Below, piece after piece: positions 16,876-25,751 of a stretch of DNA of 64,000 nucleotides (its first letter is position 1; each line of letters opens with the position of its first letter). Source of the stretch: CAVPDE01 sp963707125 (GTDB lineage: Bacteria; Desulfobacterota; DSM-4660; Desulfatiglandales; HGW-15); NCBI GenBank assembly GCA_963707125.1, contig CAVPOU010000015.1:124001-188000 (forward strand). The letters are read 5' to 3'. The notes beneath the pieces are model-generated. The model did no database searches, was not told where the DNA came from, and was given only the letters and a program-made list of their open reading frames with translations. The translations under genes and the position numbers were made by a program.

Positions 16876-18975
16876 TCATTTCGACGGCGTGACCGGTCTC
16901 CAGCTCTTGATTGCCTTCTCCGCTTTCTTGGAAAGGTCCTCCCAGATCTTGAACTTGTGACGGAATCCGATTTGATCCGCCAGGATATTCAAGGTCTCCC
17001 ATGAATCCTTCACGCCCTCAGGAGGATCCATAATCTTTTCCACGAGCCCGGTCTCCCATCCGTCCAGGGAGGTGTAGGAACCGGATGATTCCATGCCCAA
17101 GGGTTTCGGGATGACTACGTGGGCGCAGTCAGCCAGGCTTTCTGGGAAATAGGGGCTGATCACCCCGAGGAAATCCAGGTTCCCGAGATCAGCCGTAACG
17201 CTTGAGTCCAGGTCCTTCGGGTGACCCAAGTAGAGGAGGCCCCCCTTCCATGACTCCTTGCCCTTGGAGTCGCCATTTGATGAAAGCCCCAGTTTCCAGG
17301 CGCCGGCGCTGTTCCCGTAAGGCTTGAGGACCATGAGCCTCAGGACATTGCCGGAATCAAGGCCTTTGGACAGGGCTAGTTTCATGGCGTCTTGAAAAGC
17401 GGACGGACTTTTGAGCCCTGTGACCGCTTCTCCAACCAGGATCAGCGGATGAGTCGAGTGGACGAAGGCGGCCACCATGTCCACAAAAGCCTTCTTGGCC
17501 CCCTTCGAGAGCCCCGCCTCTTTCAAAAGGCGTGAAACATCCACCGCTCCTTCCCGGCGCTGAGAAGGCCTCTTCCCTTTCTGAGAGATCTTTTTCCCCG
17601 CCGTAGTCACTTCCGCACGGAACGCCTTGATCAGCAGAGGCAACTTTTCATCCTTCACCGGAAATTGAAAGGAGGCAAAAGGCGGCATGCAGTCCATGTC
17701 CCCTGCAAGGGCTACCGGGATGCCTCTTTCAAGGATGCTTCTCCGAACCAGGGTGGAGAGGATCGGCTGGGTTTTGTAAGGATTGGCTCCTAAGAGAACG
17801 ATAAAATCCGCCTCAGGGATCATCTTCCACGAGGCCTCTCTAAGGGGCTCCCCTTTCAGCTCCCATGCTTTAGAAACCGCCCTGAAATGATAGCCATCGA
17901 GGCTCCCCACATGACCGGCAGAACAGCCCTTGGCCATGAGGTCCCGGAACAGGAGGAGTTCCTCGTTAGACAGAGCGGCCGAGGCAAGGCCAAAAAGGGC
18001 TTCCCTTCCTTGGGTGCGCCGGATCGACTTCAGCCTTTCGGCCACAAGGGCCAGCGCATGATCCCAGGTCTCCTCCTTCCACGTTCCATCTTTCTCCCTC
18101 ACCATGGGCTGAACAAGGCGTTTTCCTCCGCTCTTCAAGGCCTCGAACCGGCCTTTGTAGCAGAGCTGCCCGCGATCCGGCCGCTCCTTGTCTGCGGAGA
18201 GCTTGCCGTCGACCTTGATCACCGTGTGGTCATGGACATGGGAAGTGGTGGGACACAGCAATCCGCACTCAGGGCAAAGAGATTCCGCAGCCTTCCAATC
18301 CTTGATGTGGCCTTTCGCCGCGTAGTGAGTCCTGTAGCGGTTGGTGATCGCCCCGGTGGGACAGACCTGGAGGCATGCGCCGCACCCGAAGCAACTGGAT
18401 TCTTCCCGGCTCGCATTAAGGTCCAGCCCGACAAGATTCTTTGGACCTCGATTGTGAAAACTGAGGACGTAAGCCCCGGCGATCTCCGCGCACGCTCTCA
18501 CGCACCTCCCGCACAGGATGCAGCGATTGTGGTCAAGGATCATGTAATCGCTGGTCACATCCGTCGGAAAGGAGTTGAAGGAGAAAGAGACCGTGAGGTG
18601 ATCCATCCCCAGTTCATAGGCCAGCTTTTGAAGCTCGCAGTCTCCACTCTGGGGACAAAACATGCAGTTGTGGTTTCTCTCTGCGAAAAGAAACTCCAGG
18701 ACTGTGCGCCTGCTTTCAACAATGCGCGCATTGGTGGTGACGACCTCCATGCCGTCTCGAACCGGCGTGACACAGCTGGCCACGAGCTTGGGAGACCCAT
18801 CCACCTCCACGACACACATCCGGCACCCTCCCCAGTTGGAAAGAGCCGCATGATGGCACAAGGTAGGGATGTGAATATCGTTTCTCTGAGCTGCCTCCAG
18901 AATGCTCATCCCATCCGGTACAAGCAGTTCTTTCTCGTCCATGGTTATTCTTGCTGTTTTACGCTCTGCTTCCAT
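16876..18975 (-). CDS. NuoG/HydA-like iron-sulfur subunit of the hydrogenase complex
   Basis: 699 residues. Cluster motifs in order: plant-type [2Fe-2S] (Cys40, 51, 54, 68), a His-Cys3 [4Fe-4S] (His102, Cys104, 107, 113), two ferredoxin-type [4Fe-4S] sets (Cys152/155/158/162 and 195/198/201/205), and a molybdopterin-oxidoreductase-like [4Fe-4S] motif beginning Cys234. A MopB-like domain follows, without an evident Cys or Sec metal ligand and without the usual C-terminal pterin-binding domain, so it is probably structural as in NuoG. There is no [FeFe] H-cluster. The frame extends to 19167, but the ATG at 18975 has a GGAGAGAAG ribosome site and gives the standard N-terminus; the longer version would overlap the upstream gene. 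Confidence 0.92.
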   Translation of the reverse strand: MEAERKTARITMDEKELLVPDGMSILEAAQRNDIHIPTLCHHAALSNWGGCRMCVVEVDGSPKLVASCVTPVRDGMEVVTTNARIVESRRTVLEFLFAERNHNCMFCPQSGDCELQKLAYELGMDHLTVSFSFNSFPTDVTSDYMILDHNRCILCGRCVRACAEIAGAYVLSFHNRGPKNLVGLDLNASREESSCFGCGACLQVCPTGAITNRYRTHYAAKGHIKDWKAAESLCPECGLLCPTTSHVHDHTVIKVDGKLSADKERPDRGQLCYKGRFEALKSGGKRLVQPMVREKDGTWKEETWDHALALVAERLKSIRRTQGREALFGLASAALSNEELLLFRDLMAKGCSAGHVGSLDGYHFRAVSKAWELKGEPLREASWKMIPEADFIVLLGANPYKTQPILSTLVRRSILERGIPVALAGDMDCMPPFASFQFPVKDEKLPLLIKAFRAEVTTAGKKISQKGKRPSQRREGAVDVSRLLKEAGLSKGAKKAFVDMVAAFVHSTHPLILVGEAVTGLKSPSAFQDAMKLALSKGLDSGNVLRLMVLKPYGNSAGAWKLGLSSNGDSKGKESWKGGLLYLGHPKDLDSSVTADLGNLDFLGVISPYFPESLADCAHVVIPKPLGMESSGSYTSLDGWETGLVEKIMDPPEGVKDSWETLNILADQIGFRHKFKIWEDLSKKAEKAIKSWRPVTPSK

Positions 18976-19015
18976 ATTTCTTCTCTCCACATGAAATCCG
19001 CTCTGGCGGGTTTCA

Positions 19016-22000
19016 TTATGCTTTGGCGTCGCAACGAAGGCACCGGCACGACTCTCTAAACGCATCCTCCTTGGACAGACCGAGTTCCACCTCACGGAAA
19101 TCGCTGATCCGCTCTGCACAGTCCGCCTCAAGGGTGCAGGCCCGTTCCACCTCATGGATCTCCTCATCGATCATCGTGGGGATTTGAATCTCCTCCTCCG
19201 GAGGTGCAGAAAAAGCTTCACCGTTTTTCAGGCGCATGGCCTGATCCATTTCATTGGCTGCGTGATGTCCGGCAGCAATGGCATTGACCACGGTGTCAGG
19301 GCCGGTCACCACGTCTCCTCCCGCAAAGACCATGGGTGCCTTTGTCGCGGTCTTCTTGCCTTTGACCACCTCAATGAGGCCGTTCTTGTTGACCGGCACG
19401 GCTTCCCCCTTGGGATCAAAAGGAAATTCCGTTTCCTGGCCGATGGCCAGGATGACCATGTCCACATCCACGGCGGCGTCCTCTCCCAGTTTTGGAACAG
19501 GCTTCTTGCGGCCGCTGTTGTCAAAATCCCCGAGCACCATTCGGCGGCAGATCACCTGTTCTAGCCGGCCGTCGGATCCTTGAAACCGAACAGGAGTCAC
19601 CAGGTAACGGATCTTCACGCCTTCTTCCTCTGCCGCTTTGATCTCCTCCTCCTGGGCAGGCATGTCCTCCCTTGTTCTGCGGTAGAGGATCGTCACTTCC
19701 TTGGCGCCCAGCCTGAGAGCGGAACGGGAAGCGTCAATGGCGGAGTTGCCGCCGCCCACGACCGCCACCCGTTCTCCGACACGAGGGGTTTTCCCAAGGT
19801 TGACATCTCTCAGGAACTCCACCGCACCGACCACTCCCTTGAGGTTTCCCCCTTCCACGGCCATACCGGCGCTCTTTTGAGCCCCGATGGCCAGGTACAC
19901 GGCGTCATAGGCTTTCAGAAGGTCTTCGTACGCGACATCCCGACCGACCTTGGTGTTCGCCTTCAGTTCCACGCCCAGATCCAGGATATCGTCAATCTCC
20001 CTGCGAAGAATCTCCCTGGGCAGACGGTATTCGGGAATTCCCCACCTCAGCATGCCTCCCGGTTCCGGGAACTCATCGAAAACCGTGACTGGATATCCCC
20101 TGAGAGCCAGGTCTCTTGCAGCGGTCAAACCGGACGGACCGCCGCCGACCACGGCAATTTTATCCTTCCTTGTCACGGCCGGCTTTTTCACGGACGGCCG
20201 CGCCCCGTGATCCGTAATAAATCGCTTCAGGTTCCTGATGCTCACCGGTTCATCGAGCGTGGATCTTCGGCACTTGCTTTCACACTGATGGTCGCAGACC
20301 CTCCCGCAAATACTCGGAAAGGGATTGGTTTTGAGGAGCACCTTGTAAGCATCCTCCAGCCGTCCTGCCCTGAGAAGCGCCACATAGCTCGGAATGTCCA
20401 TGCCGATGGGGCAGGAATGAATGCAGGGGGCCTTGAACAGTGCCGAGCAGACCGCCGCAGGGCACCGCTTTTCCCTGATGTGGGCTTCGTATTCCTCGCG
20501 AAAATAGCGGATGGTGGAAAGCACGGGGTTGGGAGCGGACTGCCCCAGACCGCAGAGAGAGGTGTTCTTGATGATGTCGGCCCACTTTTCAAGCCTCTCA
20601 ATGTCGCCTTCCTGGCCTTCGCCGTTGCAGATCCTCGTCAGGATCTCCAGCATTTTCTGAGTCCCCACCCGGCAGGGCGTGCACTTGCCGCACGATTCCT
20701 CCTTGCAGAACTCAAGGAAGAAGCGGGCCACGTCCACCACGCACTTGTCTTCGTCCATCACGATCATGCCGCCCGAACCCACGATGGCGCCGAGCTTCAC
20801 AATGGACTCGTAGTCTACCGGTGTGTTCAGATACTGGACCGGCACACACCCGCCCGATGGTCCGCCCAGCTGCACGGCTTTGAACTTCTTCCCTTTCGGA
20901 ATTCCTCCTCCCACGTCATGGATGATGGCGCCGAGGGATATTCCCATGGGCACCTCGACCAGCCCCACGTTGTTCACGTCCCCGGTCAGGGCAAAGACCT
21001 TGGTGCCCCGGCTGCGCATGGTTCCCATGCCGGCGTACCACTTGCCGCCGTTGAGGATGATCTGGGGGATGTTCGCCAGAGTCTCCACGTTGTTGAGCAC
21101 CGTCGGTTTTTTCCAGAGCCCCTGGAGCGCTGGGAAAGGAGGTCTGGGTCTCGGCATGCCGCGTTTTCCTTCGATGGAAGTCATGAGAGCCGTTTCTTCA
21201 CCGCACACAAAAGCGCCGGCCCCGCGGTACACCTCCACATCAAAATCAAACCCTGATCCCAGGACGTTCTTCCCCAGGAGGCCGTAATGTCTCGCCTGCT
21301 CGATGGCGAGGTTCAGCATCTTGACCGCCAGGGGATACTCGGCCCGGCAATAGATGTATCCCTGGTGCGATCCGATCGCCTTGGCAGCGATAATCATGCC
21401 TTCCAGAACTGCATGGGGGTCTGATTCCAGAACACACCGATCCATGAAAGCGCCCGGATCTCCTTCGTCCGCGTTGCAGAGCACATATTTGACAGCCCCT
21501 GGGGACTTGGAGGCGAACTCCCATTTCATGCCCGTGGGAAAGCCTGCGCCTCCTCTGCCGCGGATCCCGGAGGTTTTCACCTCCTTGATGACTTCCTCAG
21601 GGGACATCTGGTAAAGGGCTTTTGCCGCGGCAAAGTAGCCCTCCCGGGCAATGTATTCTTCGATCCGCTCGGCCTGGATCAATCCCCGGTTCTTCATGAC
21701 CACCGGATTTTGCATGCCGAAGAAAGGAATATCCCTGGTGTGAGGGGTCTTCTCTATCTTTGGGGATGGAGGTCCCTCGAAATCCATTTCCTTCTGCTCC
21801 CACCCTCTCGAAAAAACCCATTGGGCGAGTGCGTCCCCCTTGAGCACGTGCTTTCGGAAAATTTCCCTTGCTTTCTCCGTGGTCATGTCCGCATACTTCA
21901 CAGGTTCTTCACCCACGCGCTCTACCGTGATAAGGGGCTCCCGGTTGCAAATCCCTGCACAGCCGGAGGTGGTGACGAAGATGTCCTTCCTTTTGGACGA

Positions 22001-22168
22001 TTTCAGTTCCTCCTTGAAGGCCTGCAGGATTCCGCTCGCTCCTGAAGCAATTCCACAGGTTCCCATGTGGACCGTGATTCGCGCAGCATTTTTCCCGCTC
22101 TCGAGAACCGAGGACCTGAGCACTTCTCCTTTGATCTTGTAAAGTCCTTCTATTTTCAGCACTGGCAT
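19016..22168 (-). CDS. NuoF-like flavoprotein fused to a GltD-like NAD(P)H:acceptor module
   Basis: 1050 residues. Order: a thioredoxin-like [2Fe-2S] domain (GTCGIASGASG ... TTSGCAGICNREP); a NuoF core with NADH/FMN site (GIRGRGGAGFPTGMKWE) and N3-type cluster motif (EESCGKCTPCRVGTQ); a GltD-type double cubane region (CIHSCPIGMDIP ... CGRVCDHQCESKC); two Rossmann folds (VVGGGPSGLTAARDLA for FAD, VVGGGNSAIDASRSALRLG for NAD(P)H); and a Cys-rich tail. The fusion provides two flavin sites in one chain, as expected in electron-bifurcating or NADP-linked enzymes. The frame runs to 22414, but the ATG at 22168 has AGGAG upstream and follows the NuoE-like gene by 11 bases. Confidence 0.93.
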   Translation of the reverse strand: MPVLKIEGLYKIKGEVLRSSVLESGKNAARITVHMGTCGIASGASGILQAFKEELKSSKRKDIFVTTSGCAGICNREPLITVERVGEEPVKYADMTTEKAREIFRKHVLKGDALAQWVFSRGWEQKEMDFEGPPSPKIEKTPHTRDIPFFGMQNPVVMKNRGLIQAERIEEYIAREGYFAAAKALYQMSPEEVIKEVKTSGIRGRGGAGFPTGMKWEFASKSPGAVKYVLCNADEGDPGAFMDRCVLESDPHAVLEGMIIAAKAIGSHQGYIYCRAEYPLAVKMLNLAIEQARHYGLLGKNVLGSGFDFDVEVYRGAGAFVCGEETALMTSIEGKRGMPRPRPPFPALQGLWKKPTVLNNVETLANIPQIILNGGKWYAGMGTMRSRGTKVFALTGDVNNVGLVEVPMGISLGAIIHDVGGGIPKGKKFKAVQLGGPSGGCVPVQYLNTPVDYESIVKLGAIVGSGGMIVMDEDKCVVDVARFFLEFCKEESCGKCTPCRVGTQKMLEILTRICNGEGQEGDIERLEKWADIIKNTSLCGLGQSAPNPVLSTIRYFREEYEAHIREKRCPAAVCSALFKAPCIHSCPIGMDIPSYVALLRAGRLEDAYKVLLKTNPFPSICGRVCDHQCESKCRRSTLDEPVSIRNLKRFITDHGARPSVKKPAVTRKDKIAVVGGGPSGLTAARDLALRGYPVTVFDEFPEPGGMLRWGIPEYRLPREILRREIDDILDLGVELKANTKVGRDVAYEDLLKAYDAVYLAIGAQKSAGMAVEGGNLKGVVGAVEFLRDVNLGKTPRVGERVAVVGGGNSAIDASRSALRLGAKEVTILYRRTREDMPAQEEEIKAAEEEGVKIRYLVTPVRFQGSDGRLEQVICRRMVLGDFDNSGRKKPVPKLGEDAAVDVDMVILAIGQETEFPFDPKGEAVPVNKNGLIEVVKGKKTATKAPMVFAGGDVVTGPDTVVNAIAAGHHAANEMDQAMRLKNGEAFSAPPEEEIQIPTMIDEEIHEVERACTLEADCAERISDFREVELGLSKEDAFRESCRCLRCDAKA

Positions 22169-22179
22169 GAACGAACTCC

Positions 22180-22692
22180 TTATTTGTCGTAGGCTTCCAG
22201 TACACCGGATATCTTGGAGGGCTTCATCTGCCGATGCGTGTCCTCGTCCACCACTACAACGGGCGCCAGGCCGCAAGCCCCGAGGCATCTGACCGTCTCC
22301 AGAGAAAAGCGCCTGTCCGGTGTTGTCTCTCCGGGTTGAACGTTCAGCGTCTCTGTGAGCGTGTCCAGAAGTTTCTTGCCTCCCCGGACATAACAGGCCG
22401 TGCCCAGGCAGCACCGGACCGTATGCTTGCCTTTGGGGGCCATGGTGAAAAACGAGTAGAAGGTGACCACCCCGTAAACCTCGCTGAAAGGCACCTTCAG
22501 CCCGAGCGCCACTCTCTGAAGCACGGGTTTAGGCAGATATCCAATGGTTTCCTGGACCTCTTCCAGCACGGGGATGAGAGATCCCGGCTTCGCCTTGTAC
22601 CGTTTCATAATGGCATCCACGGCCGCCCACTGCTCAGCCGTAAATTCTTCCTTCGCTTCCAGCACTTCATCTGATTTCTGTCTTGCCACCAC
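22180..22692 (-). CDS. NuoE/HydC-like [2Fe-2S] subunit
   Basis: About 170 residues. This thioredoxin-fold subunit carries one [2Fe-2S] cluster and works with the NuoF-like subunit. Four cysteines are in CCLGTACYVRGG and VRCLGACGLAPVV, and a helical N-terminal domain precedes them (SLIPVLEEVQETIGYLP). An ATG exists at 22719, but a perfect AGGAGG (22701-22706) lies inside that extension, eight bases before a GTG at 22692. I therefore take GTG as the start; the ATG would bury the ribosome site within the gene. It is the first gene of the hydrogenase operon. Confidence 0.92.
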   Translation of the reverse strand: MVARQKSDEVLEAKEEFTAEQWAAVDAIMKRYKAKPGSLIPVLEEVQETIGYLPKPVLQRVALGLKVPFSEVYGVVTFYSFFTMAPKGKHTVRCCLGTACYVRGGKKLLDTLTETLNVQPGETTPDRRFSLETVRCLGACGLAPVVVVDEDTHRQMKPSKISGVLEAYDK

Positions 22693-22727
22693 CGGACATC
22701 CCTCCTTGTCACTAACCATACCAATTG

Positions 22728-22776
22728 ATCAATGTTCAATGTTCAATGATCATTGTTCAATGATCATTGAACGTGG
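22728..22776. repeat. Heptad array (TTCAATG core) in the hydrogenase leader
   Basis: Seven 7-base units in register (ttcaatg three times, atcattg twice, two variants). Adjacent units create 14-base perfect palindromes such as tcaatgatcattga. It lies between the sigma-54 promoter and the first hydrogenase gene, so it would be transcribed. It could be a regulator site or an RNA hairpin, but this is not established. Confidence 0.75.
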
Positions 22777-23268
22777 GCCAAAGGTCCTGTCGGGATTCTT
22801 TACATGGTGCAAAAGGCAGGTGGATGTGAGACTGGGGTCTTGATCCTCATGTCTCTTGATCAGGAACGGGGCAGCACCTTTAGTCAGAGGGTCTTTTCCA
22901 GCCTCCAGCCCCTTGAACAGGCTTCTCCACCCTGACCTATCCACAGTAACCTTGTCTCCCATGCACTTGCAGGTGCCCTGGACCTTACCCCCTTGCTATT
23001 TGTCTTTGCAACCTGTGTGCCACAGATCTCTTGATGGAATGTCCAGCTAATATATTGAAATGCTAAATGATCTATCTCTTACGGACCTCTTTGCCGATGA
23101 CAGTGAAACAATCATGTGTCTATCCACCCGGAGAGAGTGTAAACTCGCAGAAGCCAATGTCACAAGAGAAGCCCGGCAAGACGATGAAACCCTCTGGTCT
23201 CCCCAGGCTGGAGGGGTTATTATAAGGCACAGTTACTGCACCAAGAGGTTCCCGAGGAAGATCGGGTT
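22777..23268. other. Divergent regulatory region between hydrogenase and hyp operons
   Basis: About 490 bases. It contains the sigma-54 promoter at 23007-23022 (minus strand). On the plus side it holds a long hypF leader with a possible -10 (TATAAG at about 23223-23228), without a convincing -35. A 70-codon frame at 23060-23272 is not accepted as a gene. Enhancer sites for a sigma-54 activator would be expected at about 23090-23220, but none can be identified by eye. Confidence 0.5.
23007..23022 (-). promoter_or_regulatory. Sigma-54 (-24/-12) promoter of the hydrogenase operon
   Basis: On the minus strand the sequence reads TGGCACACAGGTTGCA. The invariant GG and GC are exactly 10 bases apart, matching the sigma-54 consensus TGGCAC-N5-TTGCA at every conserved position. 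Transcription would start near 22995 and run leftward through a leader of about 300 bases into the NuoE-like gene. Sigma-54 control of hydrogenase operons is well known; the enhancer-binding activator is not in this window. Confidence 0.8.
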
Positions 23269-25542
23269 GTGAAAAGAAAAACCATTGAAATAACCGGTAT
23301 CGTTCAGGGCATTGGTTACAGGCCCTTTGTTTTCAATCTGGCCCAGACCTATTCCATCCGGGGGTGGATCCTCAACAATGAACAGGGGGTATTCATCGAT
23401 GCGGAGGGTGAGGATGAGGCTCTCGATCTTTTCACAGAGGATTTGACCAAGCTTGCCCCGCCTCTTGCTCGAATTGAAACCCTGAAGGCCAGCTCCTTCG
23501 AGCCCCAGGGGTATCCCTGTTTTGAAATTAGACAGAGCAAGGGGGCTTCAGAGGGCTTTACCCTGATCTCTCCGGATGTGGCTACCTGTGACGCGTGCCT
23601 CGCCGAGCTGTTCTCTCCCGTCAACTTCCGGCACCGCTATCCCTTCATTAACTGCACTCACTGTGGACCGAGATTCACCATCATCAAAGACATTCCCTAT
23701 GATCGTCACAAGACGACCATGGCTCCCTTCACCCTGTGTCCGGTCTGCCGTCAGGAGTATGAAAACCCGGTCGACCGTCGATTTCACGCCCAACCCAATG
23801 CCTGCCCCACTTGTGGGCCGTCCTTGCGATTGGTGGAGCGAAAGGGAGAAACCCTTCCTGGAGATGCTCTGGCTAGAACCCTTGCGCTTCTGACACAAGG
23901 CTCGATCGTGGCCATCAAAGGGATCGGGGGTTTTCATCTGGTCTGCCATGCGGAAAACCATGGCGCCGTCTCTTCGTTGAGATCGAGAAAGTTCAGAGAG
24001 GACAAGCCCTTTGCCGTCATGTGTCGTGACGTGGAAGAAGTGAGAGCGAATTGTGACGTCCATGACGAGGAGGAGAGGCTCTTGTGCAGCCCTGAGAGAC
24101 CCATTGTCCTCCTCAACAGGAAAAAGGGCTCTTCCATTGCCCCTAGCGTTGCGCCTTTTCAGAAGACCCTTGGCGTGATGCTCCCCTATTCCCCTCTTCA
24201 TCATTTGCTGCTCCACGGCCCGCTCAAGAGTCTGGTAATGACCAGCGGGAACGTGAGCGATGAACCCATCGCTTACAGGAATGAGGAAGTTTGTCACCGG
24301 CTCTCCGAAATAGCGGACTTTTTTCTCCTCCATGATCGGGACATTCACATGCGGTGCGACGATTCGGTGGCCCGGGTTTTCAAAGGGACGCCTTTCGTCT
24401 TGCGAAGATCGCGGGGCTACGTTCCTTTTCCCATTAAGCTTTCTTTTGACCTCGAAATGATCCTCGCTTGCGGGGGAGAGTTGAAAAATACCTTTTCTCT
24501 TTCCCGCGGTCCTTATGTGTTCATGAGCCACCACATCGGAGACCTGGAGAACATGGAGACGCTCATTTCCTTTGAAGAAGGAATCGGGCATTTCAAGACG
24601 CTCTTCTCCATTGTACCAAAGGCCGTGGCCTACGATTTTCATCCGGAGTACCTCTCCACAAAGTATGCCCTTTCCCTTGCCGGGATTCCAAAGGTGGGCG
24701 TTCAACATCACCATGCCCACGTGGTGAGCGCCATGGCGGAAAACGGGCTGGCAGGGGATGTGATCGGCGTCGCTCTGGACGGGACGGGTTTTGGGATGGA
24801 TGGGACGATCTGGGGAGGGGAGTTCCTGAGAGCGAATTTGAGAGATTTTGAAAGGCTCGCTCACCTCAAAAAGGTCCCCATGCCCGGGGGCTCTATGGCG
24901 ATCAAGGAGCCTTGGAGAATGGCCCTGGCCTATCTGTTCGAAGCTTTCGGCGACAAGGCCATGGACCTGGAACTGGATTGGGTCAAGAGGCGGGATACTC
25001 AAAAGTGCGGCATCCTCAAGAGGATGATCGAAAAAAGCGTGAATACACCGCTCACTTCCAGTATGGGCCGTCTCTTTGACGCCGTATCCTCCCTTCTGTC
25101 GATCCGGGATACGGTGAACTACGAGGGCCAAGCGGCGATTGAACTGGAGATGGCGGCAGGCCCTGAAGGGAAAGATGGGTACCCCTTCAAGATCCAGGAA
25201 AAGGAAAGGCCCATGGTAGTCAATCCCATTGAAACGGTGACAGGGGTTGTGCAGGACTTGATCCAAGGCCATTCGCCTTCCCGCATCTCCGGGAAGTTTC
25301 ATAGAACCATGGCTCGGCTTGTGGTAGAAACGTGCAAGAGAATCCGGTTGAAAGAAGACATGGATCGGGTTGTCCTGAGTGGCGGGGTGTTTCAGAACAC
25401 CCTCCTCCTTGCGCTTGTGTTCGATGGTCTCAAGGAAGCCGGTTTCCAGGTCTACACTCATCACCTTGTGCCCACGAATGACGGAGGGATCTCCTTAGGA
25501 CAGGCCGTGATCGCTCATATGAGGTGTTTTCAATGTGTCTGA
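23269..25542 (+). CDS. hypF: Carbamoyltransferase HypF
   Basis: 757 residues. HypF makes the thiocarbamate on HypE that becomes the CN ligands of the NiFe site. Domains: acylphosphatase (residues 3-90, GIVQGIGYRPFVFNLA), two zinc-finger pairs (CDACLAELF ... CTHCGPRF; CPVCRQEY ... CPTCGPS), YrdC-like (IVAIKGIGGFHLVCHAEN), and a Kae1-like C-terminal domain (HHHAHVVSAMAENGL, GVALDGTGFGMDG, LSGGVFQNTLL). The start is GTG, with GAGGAAG upstream. It is first of a tight hyp operon; its stop overlaps the start of hypC by 10 bases. HypA and HypB are not in the window. Confidence 0.96.
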   Translation: MKRKTIEITGIVQGIGYRPFVFNLAQTYSIRGWILNNEQGVFIDAEGEDEALDLFTEDLTKLAPPLARIETLKASSFEPQGYPCFEIRQSKGASEGFTLISPDVATCDACLAELFSPVNFRHRYPFINCTHCGPRFTIIKDIPYDRHKTTMAPFTLCPVCRQEYENPVDRRFHAQPNACPTCGPSLRLVERKGETLPGDALARTLALLTQGSIVAIKGIGGFHLVCHAENHGAVSSLRSRKFREDKPFAVMCRDVEEVRANCDVHDEEERLLCSPERPIVLLNRKKGSSIAPSVAPFQKTLGVMLPYSPLHHLLLHGPLKSLVMTSGNVSDEPIAYRNEEVCHRLSEIADFFLLHDRDIHMRCDDSVARVFKGTPFVLRRSRGYVPFPIKLSFDLEMILACGGELKNTFSLSRGPYVFMSHHIGDLENMETLISFEEGIGHFKTLFSIVPKAVAYDFHPEYLSTKYALSLAGIPKVGVQHHHAHVVSAMAENGLAGDVIGVALDGTGFGMDGTIWGGEFLRANLRDFERLAHLKKVPMPGGSMAIKEPWRMALAYLFEAFGDKAMDLELDWVKRRDTQKCGILKRMIEKSVNTPLTSSMGRLFDAVSSLLSIRDTVNYEGQAAIELEMAAGPEGKDGYPFKIQEKERPMVVNPIETVTGVVQDLIQGHSPSRISGKFHRTMARLVVETCKRIRLKEDMDRVVLSGGVFQNTLLLALVFDGLKEAGFQVYTHHLVPTNDGGISLGQAVIAHMRCFQCV

Positions 25543-25751
25543 GTGTTCCAGGAAAGGTCGTAGAGATCCAGAACAACATGGCAAAGGTTGAAGTCGGTGG
25601 CGTGCTAAGAGACGTCTCCATGGACGTGTGTCCGGACGTGGCTGTCGGAGAGTATGTGCTCATCCACACCGGTTTTGCGATCCAGAAGCTGGACGAAAAA
25701 GAGGCATTGGAGACCTTGGACCTTTTGAGGAGAATGGCGGAGATCCGATGA
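25533..25751 (+). CDS. hypC: Hydrogenase maturation chaperone HypC
   Basis: 72 residues. HypC (HupF family) shuttles the Fe(CN)2CO unit between HypD and the large subunit using its N-terminal cysteine. The chosen start gives MCLSVPGKVVEI, with the essential Cys at position 2; an in-frame ATG nine bases upstream would bury it. A GAGGTG ribosome site sits just before. It overlaps hypF by 10 bases and hypD by four (ATGA), implying translational coupling. Confidence 0.95.
   Translation: MCLSVPGKVVEIQNNMAKVEVGGVLRDVSMDVCPDVAVGEYVLIHTGFAIQKLDEKEALETLDLLRRMAEIR

Noticed and set aside
18976..19167. N-terminal extension of the NuoG-like frame
   Set aside because: It overlaps the upstream gene and has no family similarity; the internal ATG at 18975 has a ribosome site.
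22169..22414. N-terminal extension of the NuoF-like frame
   Set aside because: It overlaps the NuoE-like gene and reads as arginine/glycine-rich nonsense; AGGAG and the standard start are at 22168.
22975..23000. Second sigma-54-like motif on the plus strand (ctggacc ... ttgct)
   Set aside because: The GG-GC spacing is 13 bases rather than 10, which sigma-54 does not tolerate.
23060..23272. 70-codon plus-strand frame overlapping the hypF start
   Set aside because: No recognised family and no good ribosome site. It lies across the expected regulatory region; the overlap with hypF is probably chance.
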